Shown: positions 6,875 through 14,422, numbered from the stretch's first letter. The stretch is 16,895 nucleotides of DNA from DASRTE01 sp050743145 (GCA_050743145.1 JBOGDU010000289.1:1-16895); one strand, 5' to 3'. Numbers and translations are program-made. The notes: generated by a model not told the origin, from the letters alone.

Positions 6875-7816
6875 CTACGAGGCGCCGCGTACGCGCGGGT
6901 GCTGTTCGAAGAAGTCCCACATCACGTCGGTGGCGATGACCGGCACGGTGGGATCGGCAGTGGCGATTCGGGCGTCCCCCGGCCAGGAGTGGCCCATGTC
7001 GGTGATCGAGTACCAGACCACCTCGGTGCCGTCGTCACATACCGATCTGGCGATCTCAGCTGTGCCGTTGCCGTCATCCAGGACGCGCACAGCGGGTTCC
7101 GTGCACGAAGCCCGCTGACGCCAGGTGTCCAGGCCGTCCGCCGCGGGGATCGCCACCCGGTCGGCGGTACCGGTGAAGGTGACCAACGAGACCGGCGTGG
7201 CCGGGCCGATCTGGCTCGGGTCCACCGGAGCACCGCTGACCGGTGCGATGGCAGCGAGCCGGCCGCCCATCTCTGCCGCCAACCGATAGACCATCTCCGC
7301 GCCGTTGGACATGCCGGTCGCGTAGACACGGTCGGGGTCGGTGCCCCACGTCTGCGTGATCTCGTCGATGAGTGCGCCGACGAAGCCGACGTCGTCCGGG
7401 CTGTCTGTCTCGGTGTTGAAGCTGCGGCCGACGCCTTCGGGGTACGCGACGACGAAGCCCTCCTGCTCGGCCTTCTCCGACAGCCCGCTGATCAACTCCA
7501 TCTCCCCCGGCATCGACGGTCTGCTGTGGAATGCCAGCACCAGCGGCGGCAGTGCCGAGCGGTCGTAGCCCTCGGGCACATGAAGGAGATAGCTGCGGTC
7601 GTCACCGCCGTGGTCGATGGCGAGCGCGTAGCTACCCGGTGCGGGTGGCGACGGGACCGCCGTCTGGGTCGGCCTGGGCGAGACCGGCGTCGTGACCCGT
7701 GGGGACGCATCGTTCGCTACCCCTCCACACGCGCCGATGACGAATGCGACAGTCATTGCCAGCGAACACGGGCTGCGTCGGGGTCGACGCTTCCGGGGGG
7801 CCGGATCGTGGGCCAC
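6875..7816 (-). CDS. Predicted lipoprotein esterase, PHB-depolymerase/LpqC type
   Basis: 313 residues. The basic N-terminus, hydrophobic stretch and IGAC lipobox (Cys30) predict a lipoprotein, followed by a Pro/Thr/Ser-rich tether (~37-60). The alpha/beta-hydrolase part starts with RSYLLHVPEGYD and PLVLAFHS. The nucleophile is Ser170 in GMSNG, with probable partners Asp219 (GTADRVAIP) and His276 (DMGHSWPG). This pattern is that of the esterase PHB-depolymerase/feruloyl-esterase-like family, which includes LpqC. Cys238 and Cys260 could pair. The natural ester is unknown; a surface esterase is the safest reading. GTG 7816 is chosen because a TAGTCT -10 lies 7 nt upstream, implying a leaderless transcript. 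It is convergent with the exporter and divergent from purD. Confidence 0.88.
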   Translation of the reverse strand: MAHDPAPRKRRPRRSPCSLAMTVAFVIGACGGVANDASPRVTTPVSPRPTQTAVPSPPAPGSYALAIDHGGDDRSYLLHVPEGYDRSALPPLVLAFHSRPSMPGEMELISGLSEKAEQEGFVVAYPEGVGRSFNTETDSPDDVGFVGALIDEITQTWGTDPDRVYATGMSNGAEMVYRLAAEMGGRLAAIAPVSGAPVDPSQIGPATPVSLVTFTGTADRVAIPAADGLDTWRQRASCTEPAVRVLDDGNGTAEIARSVCDDGTEVVWYSITDMGHSWPGDARIATADPTVPVIATDVMWDFFEQHPRVRGAS

Positions 7817-7823
7817 GGCGCTC

Positions 7824-7829
7824 AGACTA
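7824..7829 (-). promoter_or_regulatory. -10 box (TAGTCT) for leaderless esterase transcript
   Basis: On the minus strand TAGTCT is followed by 7 nt and the GTG at 7816. CTGGCA, 18 bp upstream (7853-7848), matches four of six -35 positions. There is no Shine-Dalgarno sequence between box and start. Confidence 0.5.
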
Positions 7830-7867
7830 GGACGGGCCGGCGGACGCTGCCAGAACCCGGATGGTCA

Positions 7868-7873
7868 TAGGCT
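7868..7873 (+). promoter_or_regulatory. -10 box (TAGGCT) for leaderless purD transcript
   Basis: TAGGCT is followed by 8 nt and GTG 7882, the start at which the conserved PurD N-terminus begins. It is back to back with the esterase promoter, the two -10 boxes being 38 bp apart, so the two transcription complexes may compete. Confidence 0.5.
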
Positions 7874-7881
7874 CGGCGTCC

Positions 7882-9198
7882 GTGGATGTTCTCGTCGTCG
7901 GGTCCGGAGCGCGCGAACATGCGCTGGTTCGCGGGCTGTTGCGTGATCCGCGAGTCGCCGATATACACGCTGCGCCCGGCAATGCCGGGATCGCCGCAGA
8001 CGTGGCTGCGGCCCATCCGGTCGACATGGCCAAGCCGCAGGTCGTCGCCGACCTCGCCGCACGGCTCGGCGTCGATCTCGTGGTCGTCGGGCCGGAGGTG
8101 CCCCTCGTCGCCGGTGTCGCCGACGCCGTCCGGGCCAGGGACATCGCCTGCCTGGGGCCGTCTGCGCTCGCCGCCCGGGTGGAGGGGTCGAAGGCCTTCG
8201 CCAAGGAGGTGATGGCCGCCGCCGGGGTACCGACGGCGATGGCCGTCGTCTGTGACGCGCGCGCGCAGGCGGAGGATGCCCTGGACCGCTTCGGAACCCC
8301 CTACGTGGTCAAGGACGACGGCCTCGCTGCCGGCAAGGGGGTGGTCGTCACCGATGACCGTTCCGCGGCGCTCGCCCATGCGGCGAACTGCGGTCGGGTC
8401 GTCATCGAGGAGTACCTCGACGGACCCGAGGTGTCGCTGTTCTGCATCACCGACGGCGAGTCGGTCGTCCCGTTGACACCGGCACAGGATTTCAAGCGTG
8501 CGTACGACGGTGACCTCGGCCCGAACACGGGCGGCATGGGCGCGTACTCACCGTTGCCGTGGGCCCCGGACGGCCTGGTCGGCGAGGTCCTCGACCGCGT
8601 GATCGATCCCACGGTGGCCGAGATGCGCCACCGTGGCACCCCCTACAGCGGTGTTCTGTACGCCGGCCTCGCCCTGACGTCGCGCGGTCTCCGCGTCGTC
8701 GAGTTCAATGCACGCTTCGGCGACCCGGAGACCCAGGCGGTGCTGGCACTGCTCATCACGCCGCTCGGCGGCCTGCTGTCGGCCGCGGCGACCGGATCAC
8801 TGCGTGACCTGCCGCCGTTGCGCTGGCGGGCCGGCTCCGCCGTGACCGTCGTCATCGCCGCCGCCGGCTACCCGGAGGCGCCCCGTGGCGGCGATGCGAT
8901 CACGGGCATCGAGGCGGCCGCAGCCGTCGACGGAGTCGAGATCCTCCACGCAGGCACGCGACACGACTCGGCCGGCTCGCTGGTCAGCGGGGGAGGCCGG
9001 GTGCTGTCGGTGACGGCGGTCGGCGACGACCTGGAACAAGCACGCTCCCGGGCCTATGACGGGGTCGGCAGGATCGGCCTCGAGGGCAGCCACCACCGCA
9101 CCGACATTGCGGCGGCCGCCCTGCGCGACGAGGTGCGGGTGCCCGCCCTGCCCTCGGTGGGACACTGGCGACGTGCCCGACGAGACCGTTGTTCCTGA
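7882..9198 (+). CDS. purD: Phosphoribosylamine-glycine ligase (GAR synthetase)
   Basis: Second step of purine synthesis: phosphoribosylamine + glycine + ATP to GAR. 438 residues. The N-terminal dinucleotide-like loop MDVLVVGSGAREHAL starts exactly at GTG 7882, matching the family, although the frame runs on upstream to 7861. ATP-grasp features follow: VVKDDGLAAGKGVVV with Lys144, the loop GPNTGGMGAYSP (213-224) and the metal-binding EFNARFGDPETQ (274-285, with Glu274/Asn276 and Glu283). The C-terminal domain ends near GSHHRTDIAAAAL; the roughly 25 residues after that, ending HWRRARRDRCS, are beyond the usual end and partly encoded in the overlap with purB. Likely cotranscribed with purB. Confidence 0.97.
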   Translation: MDVLVVGSGAREHALVRGLLRDPRVADIHAAPGNAGIAADVAAAHPVDMAKPQVVADLAARLGVDLVVVGPEVPLVAGVADAVRARDIACLGPSALAARVEGSKAFAKEVMAAAGVPTAMAVVCDARAQAEDALDRFGTPYVVKDDGLAAGKGVVVTDDRSAALAHAANCGRVVIEEYLDGPEVSLFCITDGESVVPLTPAQDFKRAYDGDLGPNTGGMGAYSPLPWAPDGLVGEVLDRVIDPTVAEMRHRGTPYSGVLYAGLALTSRGLRVVEFNARFGDPETQAVLALLITPLGGLLSAAATGSLRDLPPLRWRAGSAVTVVIAAAGYPEAPRGGDAITGIEAAAAVDGVEILHAGTRHDSAGSLVSGGGRVLSVTAVGDDLEQARSRAYDGVGRIGLEGSHHRTDIAAAALRDEVRVPALPSVGHWRRARRDRCS

Positions 9199-10603
9199 CG
9201 TCCTCGCCACCCGCTACGCATCGTCGGAGATGACCCGGTTGTGGTCGCCGGCGCACAGGGTGGTGCTCGAACGACAGCTCTGGCTGGCGGTGCTGCGCGC
9301 CCAACAGCAACTCGGCGTACCTGTGTCCGAGGGCGCCGTGGAGGCGTACGAGGGGGTCGTCGCCGACGTCGACCTGGCGAGCATCGCGGCGCGCGAGCGG
9401 GTCACCCGGCACGACGTGAAAGCGCGGATCGAGGAGTTCAACGCGCTCGGCGGCCGCCAGGACGTGCACAAGGGGATGACCAGCCGCGACCTGACCGAGA
9501 ACGTCGAGCAGTCGCAGATCCGCCGCTCGCTGGAACTCGTGCGCGACCGCTGCGTCGCGGCGCTGGCGCTACTGGCTCGGCTTGCCGCGGAGAACGCCGA
9601 GCTGGTCGTGACTGGCCGGACCCACAACGTCGCGGCTCAGGCCACCACGATCGGCAAGCGGTTCGCGTCCGCCGCCGACGAGCTCCTCGTCGCCTACGAG
9701 CGGTTGGACGCCCTGATCGACCGCTACCCATTGCGGGGGATCAAGGGACCGGTGGGTACCTCGCAGGACATGCTCGACCTTCTCGGCGGTGACACGGAGC
9801 GGCTGGCCGAGCTCGAACGCCGCATTGCCCGCCATCTCGGCTTCGACCGGGTGCTCACCAGCGTGGGCCAGGTCTATCCGCGCTCGCTCGACCACGACGT
9901 CCTCTCCGCACTGGTGCAGGTGGCCGCGGGACCGTCGAGCCTGGCGACGACGATCCGGCTGATGGCCGGCCACGAGCTGGTCACCGAGGGGTTCAGGCTC
10001 GGCCAGGTGGGCTCGTCGGCGATGCCGCACAAGATGAACACACGCTCCTGCGAGCGTGTCAACGGCCTTGCGGTGGTGCTCCGCGGACACGCTTCCATGG
10101 CGGCCGAGCTCGCCGGCGCCCAGTGGAACGAGGGCGACGTGTCGTGCTCGGTGGTCCGCCGGGTCGCCCTGCCCGGCGGGTTCTTCGCCGTGGACGGGCT
10201 GTTCGAGACGTTCCTGACGGTGCTCCACGAGTTCGGCACCTATCCGGCGGTCATCGCCCGCGAGCTCAATCGTCACCTGCCGTTCCTCGCCACCACCAAG
10301 GTGCTCATGGCGGCCGTCCGGAACGGGGTCGGCCGCGAGGCCGCGCACGAGGTGATCAAGGAGCACGCCGTCGACGTGGCGCTCCGTCTACGCGACGGAG
10401 CCCGTGGGAACGACCTGCTGGACCGGCTGGCGGGCGACCAACGCCTGGGCTTCGACCGGCCTGACCTCGACGACATCGTCGGGGAGCCGCTGGCGTTCAC
10501 CGGCGCTGCCGGTGCGCAGGTCGCCGAGGTCGTCCGCCGGGTCGAGAAGATCGCCGCCGACCACCCGGCGGCGGCTGCATACGCTCCGGAACCGATCCTT
10601 TAG
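9173..10603 (+). CDS. purB: Adenylosuccinate lyase
   Basis: Acts twice in the pathway: SAICAR to AICAR, and adenylosuccinate to AMP, releasing fumarate each time. 476 residues from GTG 9173, close to other actinobacterial PurB proteins. The family N-terminus VLATRYASSEMTRLWSP begins just after the start. His151 in TGRTHNVAAQATTIGKR is the expected catalytic region, and GSSAMPHKMNTRS (280-292) is the fumarate-lyase superfamily signature with the flexible catalytic serine loop. The gene overlaps the end of purD by 26 nt in another frame, which suggests translational coupling; only a weak GGTGGGA precedes the GTG. A strong inverted repeat follows the stop by 30 nt. Confidence 0.97.
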   Translation: MPDETVVPDVLATRYASSEMTRLWSPAHRVVLERQLWLAVLRAQQQLGVPVSEGAVEAYEGVVADVDLASIAARERVTRHDVKARIEEFNALGGRQDVHKGMTSRDLTENVEQSQIRRSLELVRDRCVAALALLARLAAENAELVVTGRTHNVAAQATTIGKRFASAADELLVAYERLDALIDRYPLRGIKGPVGTSQDMLDLLGGDTERLAELERRIARHLGFDRVLTSVGQVYPRSLDHDVLSALVQVAAGPSSLATTIRLMAGHELVTEGFRLGQVGSSAMPHKMNTRSCERVNGLAVVLRGHASMAAELAGAQWNEGDVSCSVVRRVALPGGFFAVDGLFETFLTVLHEFGTYPAVIARELNRHLPFLATTKVLMAAVRNGVGREAAHEVIKEHAVDVALRLRDGARGNDLLDRLAGDQRLGFDRPDLDDIVGEPLAFTGAAGAQVAEVVRRVEKIAADHPAAAAYAPEPIL

Positions 10604-10633
10604 CCTCGACCAGGTCACGGCGGTCCTTCAGAG

Positions 10634-10676
10634 TCGGGATACGTAGCGGCCACATTGTGTCCCGTGCGTATCCCGA
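10634..10676. terminator. Inverted repeat downstream of purB, probable terminator
   Basis: TCGGGATACG (10634-10643) and CGTATCCCGA (10667-10676) pair perfectly around a 23-nt loop; allowing G-U pairs the stem grows to about 13 bp. It begins 30 nt after the purB stop. There is no U-run, as is usual for actinomycete terminators. An operator role for the next gene is the alternative. Confidence 0.55.
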
Positions 10677-10704
10677 TCCCAGGGAGCCATCCATGACCCG
10701 CGGT

Positions 10705-10744
10705 CCTGTCCACAGGCCGTGCCGCGCCGATCAGGCGGTCCACA
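10705..10744. promoter_or_regulatory. Possible operator of the XRE gene
   Basis: The palindrome CCTGT-cc-ACAGG at 10705-10716 and two copies of GTCCACA (10708-10714 and 10738-10744) exactly 30 bp apart lie upstream of the XRE-type gene. GATGCT at 10784-10789, 6 nt before ATG 10796, may be an imperfect -10. The rest of 10604-10795 shows no coding signal. Confidence 0.25.
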
Positions 10745-10795
10745 CCGGGGGCGCCTGTTCGGCGCTCGCGCAGGGAGTCCGTCGATGCTGAGGGC

Positions 10796-11545
10796 ATGGA
10801 TGTCGGAGCGCTCATTCGCCAGGCGCGGCGCGCGGCGGGCCTGACCCAGCGCGACCTCGCTCAGCGTGCCGCGGTCACCCGTGCGGCGTTGTCACACTAC
10901 GAGCGTCGACGGCGAATCCCCACGATCACGACGCTGGAGGCCGTGCTCGCCGCTGCCGGTCAGCAGGTACGCGCCGAGCTGGAGCCCCTGGACGCCGACG
11001 TCGAGCGGGCCATCGCAGCGTTGGCGGCGCAGCCCATGGCTGATCGCGACGGCGTATTCGGATGGGGGCAGATCAACCGCATCGAGGAGGTCGCCCATCG
11101 GGTCGAGGGCCTCGCCGCAGCGTCGGTTCTGGGCGCGCCGGTTCCGGTCACGACGTTCGAGATGGCGTTGGCCGACGACGCCTCGACGTTTCAGTGGCTT
11201 TCGGAGGAGATGATGGCCTGGGTCGCTCGCATCCGGGTGCCCGCGTGGGACTACTTCGACGTCGTGCAGCGGGCGCCGGAGTCGTTGCGCGAACTGATCG
11301 CGACGGAGTGCCCGGACGGACGGTTCGAGCTCCGCTCGGGCTTCACCGATGCCAGGGTCCGGCTCGCTCCTCCGGAGGTCGTCGCGCGACACGTGCTGGT
11401 GGAGTCACCGCACGGCTCGATCCCGGTGCAGCCGCTGCACGAGATCGACACCACCGATCCCGAGATCGGCCGGACGCTGGAGGTCATGCGCCGGCACCAG
11501 GAACGTCGCCTCGGCTCGGAGTCGGCCGGCGTCGACGATCCGTGA
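10796..11545 (+). CDS. XRE-family helix-turn-helix protein with possible degenerate nucleotidyltransferase-like domain
   Basis: 249 residues. Residues ~4-58 form a classic XRE/Cro helix-turn-helix (LIRQARRAAGLTQRDLAQRAAVTRAALSHYE, split over helices 1-3, then TLEAVLAAAGQQV). A linker of ~30 residues follows. The C-terminal ~150 residues (RVEGLAAASVLGAPVPVTTFEMALADD, FELRSGFTDARVRLAP, GSIPVQPLHEID) recall actinobacterial HTH proteins whose C-terminus looks like a minimal nucleotidyltransferase or AbiEii-like fold, but no GS motif with paired aspartates is visible, so an active enzyme is unlikely. That assignment is inference. It sits alone between purB and purC and could control one of them or itself. 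It has no adjacent toxin gene. Confidence 0.75.
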   Translation: MDVGALIRQARRAAGLTQRDLAQRAAVTRAALSHYERRRRIPTITTLEAVLAAAGQQVRAELEPLDADVERAIAALAAQPMADRDGVFGWGQINRIEEVAHRVEGLAAASVLGAPVPVTTFEMALADDASTFQWLSEEMMAWVARIRVPAWDYFDVVQRAPESLRELIATECPDGRFELRSGFTDARVRLAPPEVVARHVLVESPHGSIPVQPLHEIDTTDPEIGRTLEVMRRHQERRLGSESAGVDDP

Positions 11546-11597
11546 CGGAGCCGCTGACGTCCGCACGGGGGGACTCGCCGGCCGTCTCGTCGGCCGC

Positions 11598-11603
11598 TAC
11601 CCT
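11598..11603 (+). promoter_or_regulatory. -10 box (TACCCT) for leaderless purC transcript
   Basis: TACCCT is followed by 7 nt and ATG 11611, with no Shine-Dalgarno sequence between. This favours ATG 11611 over GTG 11542, which overlaps the XRE stop codon by 3 nt and would add 23 unconserved residues. Confidence 0.5.
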
Positions 11604-11610
11604 GCCGCTG

Positions 11611-12486
11611 ATGTCGACGACCGCGATGCCCGGCTACCGGCACATCTACGCGGGCAAGGTCCGCGACCTGTACGTGCCCGACGGCCGCGAGGACGCCCTG
11701 CTCATCGTGGCGAGCGACCGGATCTCCGCCTACGACCACGTCCTGGCCTCGACGATCCCCGACAAGGGCCGCGTGCTGACGGCGCTGTCGGTGTGGTGGT
11801 TCGAGCGACTCGCCGACCTGGTGCCCAACCACCTGCTGTCCACCGATGTGCCCGCGCCGGTGGCGGGCCGGGCGATGCTGTGCGAGCGCCTGGAGATGAT
11901 GCCCGTCGAGTGCGTGGCACGTGGGTACCTGACCGGCTCTGGGCTGGCCGACTACCTCGAGGGCGGCACGGTATGCGGGGTCGCGCTCCCTGCGGGCCTC
12001 GTCGACGGGTCCCGCCTGCCGGAGCCGATCTTCACGCCGGCCACGAAGGCCGAACCCGGCGCACACGACGAGAACGTCGACTTCGCCCACGTCCAAGGTG
12101 TTGCCGGCGCTGCGACCGCGGCCGAACTGCGCCGGTTGACCCTCGCCGTCTACGCCCGGGGAGAGCAGATCGCGCGGGAGCGGGGGATCGTCCTGGCGGA
12201 CACGAAGGTCGAGTTCGGCCGGCGGTCCGACGGCTCGCTCGTGCTCGCCGACGAGGTGCTGACGCCGGACTCGTCGCGGTTCTGGCCTCTCGACGCGTGG
12301 AGACCCGGCCGGGCTCAGCCGTCGTTCGACAAGCAGTCCGTCAGGGACTGGCTCACCTCTCCGGAGTCCGGCTGGGACCGGTCGTCGGGAGCGGATCCGC
12401 CGCCGTTGCCGGAGCACGTGGTGGCACGTACCCGGGACCGTTACGTCGAGGCGTACGAACGGATCACCGGCCGCACATTTGCCTGA
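11611..12486 (+). CDS. purC: SAICAR synthetase
   Basis: Joins CAIR and aspartate using ATP to make SAICAR. 291 residues, normal for actinomycetes. The glycine-rich ATP-binding start is HIYAGKVRDLYV (11-22), followed by SDRISAYDHV (35-44), a PurC signature. LADTKVEFG (195-203) and LADEVLTPDSSRFW (212-225) are the remaining conserved blocks, and SFDKQ near 240 is also typical. The frame is open far upstream through the XRE gene, but conservation begins at about ATG 11611, which also has the adjacent -10 box. purS follows after a 106-bp gap with its own promoter signals. Confidence 0.97.
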   Translation: MSTTAMPGYRHIYAGKVRDLYVPDGREDALLIVASDRISAYDHVLASTIPDKGRVLTALSVWWFERLADLVPNHLLSTDVPAPVAGRAMLCERLEMMPVECVARGYLTGSGLADYLEGGTVCGVALPAGLVDGSRLPEPIFTPATKAEPGAHDENVDFAHVQGVAGAATAAELRRLTLAVYARGEQIARERGIVLADTKVEFGRRSDGSLVLADEVLTPDSSRFWPLDAWRPGRAQPSFDKQSVRDWLTSPESGWDRSSGADPPPLPEHVVARTRDRYVEAYERITGRTFA

Positions 12487-12510
12487 CCTGTCGTGGCCGG
12501 GCGGGCTCCG

Positions 12511-12585
12511 GCGCTAGCAGCGCAACAATCACTACGCTGGGCACGCGCCGTTGCGGCGCATGCCCGTCCGCCGTCCCGCAGGGAG
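12511..12585 (+). promoter_or_regulatory. purC-purS gap: small hairpin, -10 box and purS ribosome-binding site
   Basis: GCGCT-agc-AGCGC (12511-12523) is a small hairpin after purC. TACGCT at 12533-12538 fits a -10 element, giving a leader of about 45 nt. AGGGAG at 12580-12585 lies 7 nt before GTG 12593 and fixes the purS start over the upstream in-frame TTG at 12551. Confidence 0.45.
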
Positions 12586-12592
12586 CGTGTCC

Positions 12593-12838
12593 GTGACCCG
12601 CGTCGTCGTCGACGTCATGCTCAAGCCCGAGATCCTCGATCCCCAGGGCAAAGCCGTCCACGGCGCCCTCCACCGTCTCGGCTTCGACCGCGTGGCGTCC
12701 GTACGTCAGGGCAAGCGGTTCGAGATCGAGATCGACGGCGACACGACCCCGGACGCGGTCGCCGGTATCGAACAGGCGGCCGGCACCCTGCTCGCGAACC
12801 CCGTGATCGAGGACTTCACGATCCACGTGGAGGGCTGA
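12593..12838 (+). CDS. purS: FGAM synthase subunit PurS
   Basis: 81 residues, the usual size. PurS dimers bridge PurQ and the small PurL and help pass ammonia between them in FGAM synthesis. The N-terminus TRVVVDVMLKPEILDPQGKAV and the block VRQGKRFEIEIDGD are the conserved beta-strand segments of the family. The chosen GTG has a good ribosome-binding site and leaves no extra N-terminal residues. The stop codon TGA shares its A with the purQ ATG. Confidence 0.96.
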   Translation: MTRVVVDVMLKPEILDPQGKAVHGALHRLGFDRVASVRQGKRFEIEIDGDTTPDAVAGIEQAAGTLLANPVIEDFTIHVEG

Positions 12839-13509
12839 TGCGGATCGGCGTCGTCACCTTCCCCGGCTCGCTCGACGACGGTGACGCTGCGCGAGCGGTT
12901 CGCCTGGCCGGTGGAGAGGCGGTACCCATCTGGCACGGCGATGCCGAGCTCCGCCGTGTCGACGCGGTGGTGCTCCCCGGCGGCTTCTCCTACGGCGACT
13001 ACCTCCGCTGCGGGGCCATCGCCCGGTTCGCACCGGTGATGGGGCCTCTGGTTGCCGGCGCTCGCGCCGGCCTACCGGTGCTTGGCATCTGCAACGGCTT
13101 CCAGATCCTTTGCGAGGCGCACCTGCTCCCTGGTGCGCTGATCCGCAACGACCACCGCACGTTCGTCTGCCGCGACCAACGGCTGCGGATCGAGAGCATC
13201 GCCACACCGTGGACGTCCGCGTACGAGGCCGGCGCCCAGATCGTCGTGCCGTTGAAGAACGGCGAGGGCGGCTATGTCGCCGACGAACGGACCCTCGACG
13301 CGCTCGAAGGTGAGGGCAGAGTCGTCGTCCGCTACCTCGGCGGCAACCCCAACGGCTCCTACCGCGAGATCGCCGGCATCACCAACGCGGGAGGCAACGT
13401 CGTCGGACTCATGCCGCACCCCGAGCATGCGGTCGACCCCCTGACCGGCCCGACCACCGACGGATTGGGCTTCTTCACCTCGGTGCTGACCAGCCTCGCC
13501 ACCCGCTGA
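12838..13509 (+). CDS. purQ: FGAM synthase glutaminase subunit PurQ
   Basis: A class I glutamine amidotransferase that supplies ammonia to PurL. 223 residues, full length. It begins MRIGVVTFPGSLDDGDAARAV. The nucleophile is Cys85 in GICNGFQIL, and the other triad members are His194 and Glu196 in MPHPEHAV. The VLPGGFSYGDYLRCGAIA block is typical of PurQ. The 1-nt overlap with purS (TGATG) and GGAGG inside the purS end indicate translational coupling. purL does not follow directly: a minus-strand methyltransferase gene lies between, convergent with purQ across 33 bp. Confidence 0.97.
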   Translation: MRIGVVTFPGSLDDGDAARAVRLAGGEAVPIWHGDAELRRVDAVVLPGGFSYGDYLRCGAIARFAPVMGPLVAGARAGLPVLGICNGFQILCEAHLLPGALIRNDHRTFVCRDQRLRIESIATPWTSAYEAGAQIVVPLKNGEGGYVADERTLDALEGEGRVVVRYLGGNPNGSYREIAGITNAGGNVVGLMPHPEHAVDPLTGPTTDGLGFFTSVLTSLATR

Positions 13510-13542
13510 TGCCCTCGGCGGGAGAAGGGTTCCGGCCTGGGA

Positions 13543-14373
13543 TCAGGGCTTCCGTGCGACCCCGGCCCAGAGGTAGGCGACGTTCGGGTCGGCGGGGGGC
13601 CCACCAACGGGATGCCAAGCCACCAGGGGCACCACGCCCGGTTCGATCAGCTCCCAGCCGCTGAAGAACCGCTCGACCTCGGCGCGCGTCCGTGGTACCA
13701 GTGTCACGCCCGCTTGCGCCGCGGCCGCGACGTTGGCGCCCATGGCCGCCGGGTTGAACTCCTGGCCGTGGTGGGAGATGGCGAAGTAGCTGCCGGAGGG
13801 CAGCGCATCCTTCAGTGTGTCGACCTTCCCCCATGGATCGTCCTCGTCGCTGAGGAGCATCAGGGTCGCCAGCATGAGCAGCCCTACGGGCCTGCTCAAG
13901 TCCAGCGTGTCGGTCACCGACGCGTGGGTGATGATCTTGTCCGGCTCGCGCAGATTCGCATCTATGTACGCGGTCTTGCCCGAAGTCCCGCTGACCATCA
14001 ACGCCCGCGCGTGCGCGAGAACGATCGGGTCGTTGTCGACATAGACGACGTGGGCATCGGGCACGGTCTCCTGGGCGATCTCGTGCACGTTCGGGCTGGT
14101 GGGGATGCCGGTGCCGATGTCGAGGAACTGGCGGATTCCCGCCTCACCAGCGAGGTAGCGGACCGCGCGGCCGAGGAAGTGCCGGTTCTCCCGGGCCATG
14201 GTGCGGATGGTTGGAATCGCCTTGACGACGGCCTCACCCACGGCTCGGTCCGCAGCGAAGTTGTCCTTGCCCCCGAGAAACCAGTCGTACACCCGGGCGG
14301 AGTGCGCCACGCTGGTGTCGACACCAGGCGGGGCCTCCGCCTTGTCGCCATCGACATCTCGGCTCAGGGGCAT
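13543..14373 (-). CDS. SAM-dependent methyltransferase, DUF574/Methyltransf_19 type
   Basis: 276 residues. The family-typical N-terminal block ARVYDWFLGGKDNFAADR is at 26-43. The SAM-binding glycine loop is FLDIGTGIPTSPN (83-95), and the acidic end of strand 2 is YVDNDPIVLAHARAL (111-125). LLMLATLMLL (165-174), where the family has a hydrophobic strand, and AEVERFFSGWELIEPG (231-246) complete the fold. The family is abundant in actinomycetes but its substrates are mostly unknown. ATG 14373 has AAGGGAG 9 nt upstream. The open frame continues upstream across the opposite strand of purL, which is chance. It separates purSQ from purL and is divergent from purL; no functional link to purine synthesis is evident. 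Confidence 0.9.
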   Translation of the reverse strand: MPLSRDVDGDKAEAPPGVDTSVAHSARVYDWFLGGKDNFAADRAVGEAVVKAIPTIRTMARENRHFLGRAVRYLAGEAGIRQFLDIGTGIPTSPNVHEIAQETVPDAHVVYVDNDPIVLAHARALMVSGTSGKTAYIDANLREPDKIITHASVTDTLDLSRPVGLLMLATLMLLSDEDDPWGKVDTLKDALPSGSYFAISHHGQEFNPAAMGANVAAAAQAGVTLVPRTRAEVERFFSGWELIEPGVVPLVAWHPVGGPPADPNVAYLWAGVARKP

Positions 14374-14416
14374 GATCGTCGTCTCCCTTGGTGGGCCGAA
14401 GCTGCTGTGTGCCGGC

Positions 14417-14422
14417 AGCCTA
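14417..14422 (-). promoter_or_regulatory. -10 box (TAGGCT) for the methyltransferase gene
   Basis: On the minus strand TAGGCT would start transcription near 14410, leaving a leader of about 37 nt that contains the AAGGGAG ribosome-binding site. It is the same hexamer as the purD -10 box. No clear -35 is seen. Confidence 0.4.

Noticed and set aside
5709..7118. Plus-strand open frame running from the exporter into the esterase gene
   Set aside because: It is Arg/Gly-rich, overlaps two well-supported genes in other frames and has no domain features.
1083..9170. Shared 11-mer GGACACTGGCG before the LuxR-type regulator (1083-1093) and before purB (9160-9170)
   Set aside because: In about 17 kb of GC-rich sequence many 11-base matches are expected by chance, and the two copies sit at different distances from their starts.
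10796..11545. XRE gene as an antitoxin of a toxin-antitoxin pair
   Set aside because: No small partner gene lies next to it; both neighbours are purine enzymes.
11062..11610. Upstream extension of the purC frame through the XRE gene
   Set aside because: PurC similarity starts near ATG 11611, and the upstream sequence codes for the XRE protein in another frame.
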